Positions 42,722 through 46,964 of a stretch of 46,964 nucleotides of DNA are shown one piece after another (the first letter of the stretch is position 1; each line of letters opens with the position of its first letter). A program made the position numbers and the translations under genes. A model generated the notes under the pieces. That model was not told the DNA's origin and did not search any database. It saw nothing but the letters and a program-made list of their open reading frames with translations. Origin of the DNA: Phormidium tenue FACHB-1050 (GTDB taxonomy: Bacteria; Cyanobacteriota; Cyanobacteriia; Pseudanabaenales; Pseudanabaenaceae); the NCBI RefSeq assembly GCF_014696925.1, contig NZ_JACJQY010000044.1, forward strand, positions 1 to 46,964, written 5' to 3'.

Positions 42722-43486
42722 ATGACAAAGCTTATGTCTCGTTTACCTATTTCTTTATTCACCGCTTTTAGCCGCCGCAACGCTCTGAAGATTATTAGCG
42801 GGCTTCACAACTTCGATCGCGACTCCGTGAAAATGGTCGTGCAAGCAGCCGATCGCGGTGGCGCAACATTTGTAGATATCGCGGCTGATGCGGAATTAAT
42901 TGCGATCGCTAAGGCTAATTGCTCTTTGCCCATTTGTGTATCGGCGGTTGAAGCTCACAAGTTGGCTGAGGCTGTGGCTAATGGTGCTGATCTAGTTGAA
43001 ATCGGTAACTACGATAGTTTCTATGCTCAAGGTCGTGTATTTACTGCCGATGAAATCATTGCTTTGACCGCAGAAACCAGAGCATTGCTGCCTCACACCG
43101 CAATCTCTGTTACCGTTCCCCACACTTTGCCCCTCGATGAGCAAGTCACCCTTGCTGAGAAACTTGAAGCGATTGGTGCAGACATCATCCAAACTGAAGG
43201 TGGTACAAGCTCCGCTCCAACCCATGCAGGTGTTCTTGGTGCGATCGAAAAGGCTGCGCCGACCCTTGCAGCCGCCCATGCTATCAGCCGTGCAGTTTCG
43301 ATCCCCGTAATGTGTGCTTCTGGTTTGAGCAATATCACTGCACCAATGGCGATCGCTGCTGGCGCGTCTGGTGTTGGTGTTGGTTCCGCCGTTAACCAAT
43401 TGAATGATGTTATTTCGATGATTGCGACTGTTCGCGCTCTCAAAGAAGCGATCGACAGCAACATTGCTAACCAAGCAGTTGTGTAA
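42722..43486 (+). CDS. ycf23: Ycf23 homologue (DUF561)
   Basis: This 254-residue protein is a TIM-barrel-like Ycf23/DUF561 protein with SRRNALKIISGLHNFDRDSV, FVDIAADAELI, LVEIGNYDSFYAQGR and ASGLSNITAPMAIAAGASGVGVG. It is conserved in cyanobacteria and red-algal plastids, and its function is not known. The longest frame begins at a TTG inside a decayed repeat (42662), which is rejected. ATG at 42722 or 42734 is likely; AGGA lies about 10 nt before the latter and abuts the former. The gene is rich in GCG and GATCGC, like the resident genome. Confidence 0.9.
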   Translation: MTKLMSRLPISLFTAFSRRNALKIISGLHNFDRDSVKMVVQAADRGGATFVDIAADAELIAIAKANCSLPICVSAVEAHKLAEAVANGADLVEIGNYDSFYAQGRVFTADEIIALTAETRALLPHTAISVTVPHTLPLDEQVTLAEKLEAIGADIIQTEGGTSSAPTHAGVLGAIEKAAPTLAAAHAISRAVSIPVMCASGLSNITAPMAIAAGASGVGVGSAVNQLNDVISMIATVRALKEAIDSNIANQAVV

Positions 43487-43534
43487 TCAATATTTGTTTA
43501 ATTTCCTGTCAGCAAATTAGCAAAATCGATAAAC

Positions 43535-43649
43535 TATAGCTATAGCCACCTGTATCAGGACAAATCAAAAACCAAAAAGATGAGTGGCGGCGCTTCGCGC
43601 CGCCACTCATCTTTTTGGTTTTATGTCCTAAGCAAAACTTACATTGCTA
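43535..43649. mobile_element. MITE-like palindromic element, TATAGC type (copy h)
   Basis: Left end TATAGCTATAGCCACCTG and right end CTAAGCAAAACTTACATTGCTA. The palindrome AAAACCAAAAAGATGAGTGG then GGCGCTTCGCGCC fills the middle. The left end is that of copy a; the right end is the inverse of copy b's left end. It stands after ycf23 and could act as a terminator. Confidence 0.75.
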
Positions 43650-43668
43650 AAAAAGGCGAGCGCCTTTT

Positions 43669-44082
43669 TTAGCTTGGGGGATGACGACCTAATAATTCTT
43701 CTTCAGCACGAATTGCTAACATTGTGACTCTGTTTAAGTCTAATGCTTTTATGGTAGCTCTTCCTGTAGGTGTTAATCCAACAACTTTTACACCTTCCCA
43801 TTGGAAATGCTTGCTCCATGACTGTTCACGCGGATTGAAAATAGTTACAGTCTCTCCTGTTTCCAAGTCCTCAACCTCTTGACGTGCGCCTTTTCTTAGC
43901 GAACAAGATACACAAGCAAGGGCTAAATTATCGGGAGTTGTTTCGCCACCAGCGACGACAGGAATAACATGGTCGATATGAAAGGTAGCTACCTGCCCTA
44001 TTTGCGAGATACCGCAATATTCACAGCGATCGTCAGATCTCTGGATTACTAATCTACGAAGAGATGTAGGAATGGAAGACAT
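43669..44082 (-). CDS. HNH endonuclease-family protein
   Basis: This 137-residue protein has a compact HNH domain: CEYCG, FHIDHVIPVVAGGET, NLALACVSCSLRKG, with two CxxC-type zinc knuckles and the catalytic His-Asp-His-like set (HIDH, N-LAL). The C-terminal part (about 80-137) has no known motif that I see. It starts at ATG 44082 directly after the stop of the 69-residue gene (TAAATG), so translation is coupled. Such HNH/small-protein pairs recur in cyanobacteria. Possible roles include defence, mobile DNA or DNA repair; no target is visible. Confidence 0.85.
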   Translation of the reverse strand: MSSIPTSLRRLVIQRSDDRCEYCGISQIGQVATFHIDHVIPVVAGGETTPDNLALACVSCSLRKGARQEVEDLETGETVTIFNPREQSWSKHFQWEGVKVVGLTPTGRATIKALDLNRVTMLAIRAEEELLGRHPPS

Positions 44083-44292
44083 TTAACTAAACTTTTGCAC
44101 CCTTTGTGCCCGCAAAAAAAGTAAGGACAGAAATTCTGCTAAATCGATGAGTCCTTGAGCTTCTTGTCTTTCATTCTGAGATAACCAATGTCCTGCATCT
44201 TGGCGATCAAGTAAAAACTGAAGCCTTGCTTGAACTGCTTCTGGAAGCTGAAATTTGGTTAACTCGATGGGGATTTCTACAACTTCAAGCAT
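44083..44292 (-). CDS. Small 69-residue protein coupled to the HNH gene
   Basis: This protein is acidic and helical, MLEVVEIPIELTKFQLPEA then VQARLQFLLDRQDAGHWLS, then QNERQEAQGLIDLAEFLSLL and FLRAQRVQKFS. The layout resembles a conserved small cyanobacterial protein often found before HNH genes, and may be an antitoxin-like or accessory subunit. I recall the pairing but cannot name a family. It ends exactly where the HNH gene begins. The ATG at 44292 has no strong ribosome site. Confidence 0.7.
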   Translation of the reverse strand: MLEVVEIPIELTKFQLPEAVQARLQFLLDRQDAGHWLSQNERQEAQGLIDLAEFLSLLFLRAQRVQKFS

Positions 44293-44373
44293 AAACGTAA
44301 TGTACTAAGTGCAAGTTGATTGATTTAGTATAAGGCATCCTCAAAAGTCCTGATCGCCTTTCCCATAAAATCC

Positions 44374-44500
44374 AGCAATTCTAATTATGAAAACGATTTT
44401 GGTGATTCCATTGCCTTCGGCAATGGAATCACCAAAATCGTTTTTTTGAAAGATCGCCGTTGGCGCTTTCAAAAAAACGATTTTTATAATGAGAATTGCT
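44374..44500. mobile_element. 127-bp composite palindromic element (AGCAATTCT ends)
   Basis: Ends AGCAATTCTAATTATGAAAA and, inverted, AGCAATTCTCATTATAAAAA are nearly perfect terminal repeats. Inside are a 26-bp perfect palindrome with tip GCC-TTC-GGC (44390-44444) and a second hairpin TTTTTTTGAAAG / CTTTCAAAAAAA. No coding capacity. It lies in a 538-bp gap and may be a MITE. Confidence 0.7.
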
Positions 44501-44567
44501 GCTTACATTGCTATACTTGTATATTAGGCTATTATAGAAATCCTATGATTACACCTCTTAGTAAGCC

Positions 44568-44755
44568 TATTTTTCCATGACATCACTGTTATAAAAACTG
44601 GTAATCCCAGTCTATTTAAGTTTAGCGATCGCTTACAAGATCAAATGGAACTACTTTTAGATAAAAAGAAACGCGATCGCTTGGATCTATCTTTAGATAC
44701 ATCATTCATGCAAAAAATAGGACTTCAATCCAGCATTTTCAAATTCAAAGGGTAA
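44568..44755 (+). pseudogene. Possible truncated small gene (DUF-like, stop at 44753)
   Basis: In one frame this reads HDITVIKTGNPSLFKFSDRL then QDQMELLLDKKKRDRLDLSL and a stop at 44753. Two GCGATCGC sites lie in it, as in resident genes. The frame has no start codon before the internal ATG at 44645, and a TGA blocks it upstream, so the 5' end is missing or broken. ATG 44645 would give a 36-residue peptide. The character of the sequence (FKFSDRLQDQMELLLDKKK) resembles small cyanobacterial antitoxin-like proteins, but I do not name a family. Confidence 0.35.
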
Positions 44756-44830
44756 CCATTTTATTGCTATATCTAGACAAAGAACTGCCTACAACACTTA
44801 TAAATTTTCATCAACATTAGGAGATTGCTG

Positions 44831-45502
44831 ATGGCGCAAGTTAGCACTCGCCTTTACTGGTTGTTCAAATCACTCATTGCTTTCACTCCCTATCTGCTGG
44901 CAGGTTTGCTAGCGGGCACGATCGTTTTAGCGCTAGGTGTTTTCATTGCTCGTTTCCTTCTATGGGATTGGTTACTACCTTTTGAAGAGTTATGCTTGAT
45001 AACTCTCAAAGAATGGTCTAATCCGACCCTAGATCGATACATGATGGCTCTAACTTGGATGGCTCAGGGCGAAATTACTATTCCGATACTCATGGCGATC
45101 GCAGGAATTCTGATTTATCGAGACGAAGCAGTTCCTGCTCTGATTTTGGCGATCGGGCTAAGCGGTTCATGGTTGCTTAATGGCATTTTTAAGTCTTTCT
45201 TTCGACGTAAAAGACCTGATCTATGGGCTTCTTCTAAACGTCCGATGGATTACAGTTATCCTAGCGGTCATTCCATGAGTGCAATTTCCTTTTATGGTTT
45301 ATTAGCGGCGATCTTAACGCAGTCTCTAAGTATTCCTTTAGGAATTACTATTCCCTTAGCTGCGTTTTTAACATTGGGGGTGGGCTTTAGCCGAGTGTAT
45401 TTTGGTGTGCATTGGCCGACAGATGTCCTGAGTGGATGGGTTGCTGGCGGTATCTGGCTTGCATCCTGCCTATACGGACTAGTTCAAATTAGTGGAATTT
45501 AA
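44831..45502 (+). CDS. PAP2-family phosphatase
   Basis: This 223-residue membrane protein has the three PAP2 motifs: KSFFRRKRPD, PSGHSMSA and SRVYFGVHWPTDVLSG, with about six hydrophobic segments. The family removes phosphate from lipid phosphates such as phosphatidate or undecaprenyl pyrophosphate. The second fits carrier recycling for the exopolysaccharide route, but is only an inference. The frame starts at a TTG at 44825, but AGGAG is 7 nt before the ATG at 44831, which is therefore the start. It is convergent with and overlaps the lipid kinase gene by 4 bp. Confidence 0.88.
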   Translation: MAQVSTRLYWLFKSLIAFTPYLLAGLLAGTIVLALGVFIARFLLWDWLLPFEELCLITLKEWSNPTLDRYMMALTWMAQGEITIPILMAIAGILIYRDEAVPALILAIGLSGSWLLNGIFKSFFRRKRPDLWASSKRPMDYSYPSGHSMSAISFYGLLAAILTQSLSIPLGITIPLAAFLTLGVGFSRVYFGVHWPTDVLSGWVAGGIWLASCLYGLVQISGI

Positions 45503-46485
45503 ACTGAGATGGATGGAAGATCGGTAAAAATGCTGTCAGCTTGCTCTGTTAATCCATAACTATTGTTTGCGTCAGCGAACTTTAATAGCAACTCAGGCGT
45601 AGGTACACAAATCAAAAGAGCGTCTGGAATCACTTCCACAGTGATGGGGGTAACGCCTAGGTACTGTCCGTCTGCATGAACTTCTAATGGAGGATAACTC
45701 TTAATATCAATTTTAGCAGCGCGATGAACGTTGAGGCGCTCATGGGGAAGGCGTTCACCCCGCATAGCTTTAAAGAAGTGACACAGATGATCCCATTTGG
45801 ATGGGTTATCAATATATACTACATCCAGCTTGCCATCATTCATTTTTGCGTCAGGCGCTAAGGTAAATTGCACTCCATAGCGAGGACTATTGCAGATATT
45901 GACTTGCAAAATGCGTAAACGGCGCATCCGTTTGCCGTCAAGGCGCAAGACTAAGCGATGTTGTTTAAACTGCAAAAAAGCTTGAATACCTGAGAAGAAA
46001 CTTTTAAAAGCAGCCCAATAATTTTTCTTGATTCCTTCTTTGACTTCATCTCCCCAAGGAAAGAGTGTCGCTTCTAGACCCACGCCCACCACTTCCACAA
46101 AGTAATGATTGTTTGCTTTGCCCATATCAAACCGACCCCGCGTTCCCTCCACCAGAGTCTGAATAGCTTGAGATAAATCGTTGGGAATATTTAAGCTAGC
46201 GGCAATGTTATTGCGGGTTCCCATAGGAATAATGCCCAACACAGTTTGAGTATGCATTAATCCTCGCGCTACGGCTTCAATCGTGCCATCGCCTCCTGCG
46301 ACAATTACAAGCTCAGCACCTGCTTTTGCAGCTTCAGCGGCAAGCCTCTCTCCATCTTCATCGGGAGAAGTCGTACAGAGTTCAGCTTCGATGCCTTGAT
46401 TTTGCAAAGCTTCGACAATTTCAGTTGACAGATCAGGTTTGTCAGCGGGGCCAGAGGTGGGGTTGATGATGAGTCGGGTATTCAT
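45499..46485 (-). CDS. Diacylglycerol-kinase-family lipid kinase (YegS/DgkB-like)
   Basis: This 328-residue protein has the family start RLIINPTSGPADKPD and the nucleotide-binding VIVAGGDGTIEAVARGL, followed by LGIIPMGTRNNIAASL. The C-terminal beta-sandwich holds RYGVQFTLAPDAKMNDGKLD and EVHADGQYLG. Such enzymes phosphorylate diacylglycerol or a related lipid at the cytoplasmic membrane. The ATG at 46485 gives the expected N-terminus. It overlaps the end of the PAP2 phosphatase tail to tail by 4 bp, so the two opposed activities lie next to each other on opposite strands. Confidence 0.9.
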   Translation of the reverse strand: MNTRLIINPTSGPADKPDLSTEIVEALQNQGIEAELCTTSPDEDGERLAAEAAKAGAELVIVAGGDGTIEAVARGLMHTQTVLGIIPMGTRNNIAASLNIPNDLSQAIQTLVEGTRGRFDMGKANNHYFVEVVGVGLEATLFPWGDEVKEGIKKNYWAAFKSFFSGIQAFLQFKQHRLVLRLDGKRMRRLRILQVNICNSPRYGVQFTLAPDAKMNDGKLDVVYIDNPSKWDHLCHFFKAMRGERLPHERLNVHRAAKIDIKSYPPLEVHADGQYLGVTPITVEVIPDALLICVPTPELLLKFADANNSYGLTEQADSIFTDLPSISV

Positions 46486-46903
46486 CTCTGTCTTTTTCCT
46501 ATTGGTTTGAAGTTAAAAATAATGTAAACGGTTAGGATAAAAGCCTACTCATGCACAAGTTCATTAATTTAGATCTGTCCAAAAGATGAGCCAATAGATC
46601 TAAAGTCTACGGACTATAGCAGTTTGTTGATACTTTCCCTTCCTTCTATAAGCTGATCTACCAAACTGACGAGATTAACCCACCACCAGTGAGTAAGCAG
46701 CATTTTCCCATGGTCTTTAACTGCTCAATATTTTTTGCCTTTTCTTTTCGATATAACATCGCGGCAATAAACCCAAGAATCGAGTGGCGGCGCTTCGTGC
46801 TGCCACTCGATTCTTGGGTTTTGGTTTGTACTATACTTTGACAGGGGGGAGACTTTATTTTTTAAAAGGGGAAGAATGGAAGAAAAGTTAACTTTTCTCC
46901 AAA
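46486..46903. other. Gap with a palindromic repeat
   Basis: Upstream of the lipid kinase this stretch carries only the repeat at 46769 and AT-rich sequence. The 46725-46919 minus frame crosses the repeat and is not a gene. No promoter is convincing. Confidence 0.5.
46769..46821. repeat. Long palindrome with AAACCCAAGAATCGAG arms (copy i)
   Basis: Arms AAACCCAAGAATCGAGTGGC / GCCACTCGATTCTTGGGTTT with a tip GGCGCTTCGTGCT that has two unpaired bases. It belongs to the GGCGGCGC hairpin repeat set. Confidence 0.75.
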
Positions 46904-46964
46904 ATGATCCAAATAACATTTAGCAAAGAAGAAATAGATGCCCTACATTAGGAAAGATTCCATC
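46904..46964 (+). pseudogene. IS630-like transposase N-terminus with in-frame stop (cut by window edge)
   Basis: The frame reads MIQITFSKEEIDALH-stop-ERFH. The usual start of cyanobacterial IS630-type transposases is similar, with ALHYERFHHPHP, so the tyrosine codon seems to have changed to TAG at 46949. The rest lies outside the window. IS630 elements insert at TA, like the TATAGC elements here. Confidence 0.55.

Noticed and set aside
42992-43474. 160- and 123-residue minus-strand frames
   Set aside because: Both are antisense to ycf23, whose protein is clearly conserved.
46725-46919. 64-residue minus-strand frame
   Set aside because: It runs through the palindrome at 46769 and has no known motif.

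Overview
The window looks like the chromosome of a non-heterocystous cyanobacterium, plausibly Pseudanabaena or a relative. Evidence: very frequent HIP1 octamers (GCGATCGC), a Ycf23 homologue, PatA-type (PATAN plus receiver) regulators, a cyanobacterial Hmp/Pil-type chemosensory operon, and many short hairpin repeats of the kind seen in these genomes. The genus is an inference; no rRNA gene is present. No tRNA, rRNA or CRISPR array was recognised.

Layout. 1-207 is the edge of an IS1595/ISXO2-like transposase. 329-10858 (minus strand) is a chemosensory cluster read as PatA-like, PatA-like, CheY, CheY, CheW, MCP, CheA-receiver hybrid, CheW-like. This is the layout of systems that steer type IV pili and, in hormogonia, polysaccharide secretion. 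11280-16741 holds a YdcF-family membrane protein, an unusual NodB deacetylase/phosphodiester glycosidase fusion, and a GH74-like beta-propeller lipoprotein. 16999-36889 (plus strand) is an exopolysaccharide locus: several GT4 and GT2 glycosyltransferases, an O-antigen-ligase/Wzy-like polymerase, an acyltransferase-3, a Wzx-like flippase, a hexapeptide acetyltransferase, a sugar-nucleotide epimerase, a Wzc-like chain-length/tyrosine-kinase protein and a WecG/TagA/CpsF transferase. Together these can assemble, modify, flip, polymerise and export a polysaccharide, and motility and slime secretion are linked in cyanobacteria. 36993-46485 is mixed: Lnt, a TPM-domain membrane protein overlapping a degenerate double cyclase-like protein, a NarL-type regulator, Ycf23, a small-protein/HNH pair, a PAP2 phosphatase and a YegS-type lipid kinase. 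The right edge holds the start of an IS630-like transposase with an in-frame stop.

The most distinctive signals are not ordinary genes. (1) The exopolysaccharide locus carries the scar of a tandem duplication of a [GT4 - wzc] module: a wzc remnant follows the intact GT4 gene, and a GT4 3'-end remnant precedes the intact wzc gene, with an unrelated AT-rich glycosyltransferase between them. (2) At least six small palindromic elements share TATAGC...GCTATA-type ends, and a second family (ATACCAA...TTGGTAT) has four copies with apparently compensatory changes in its hairpin arms. (3) An array of TTAA-core motifs with an 11-bp period, resembling a cyanobacterial Pho box, sits directly upstream of an unrecognised membrane protein.

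Where a start was moved from the longest open frame, the reason is given in the entry. All identities come from reading the sequence by eye; no database search was run.
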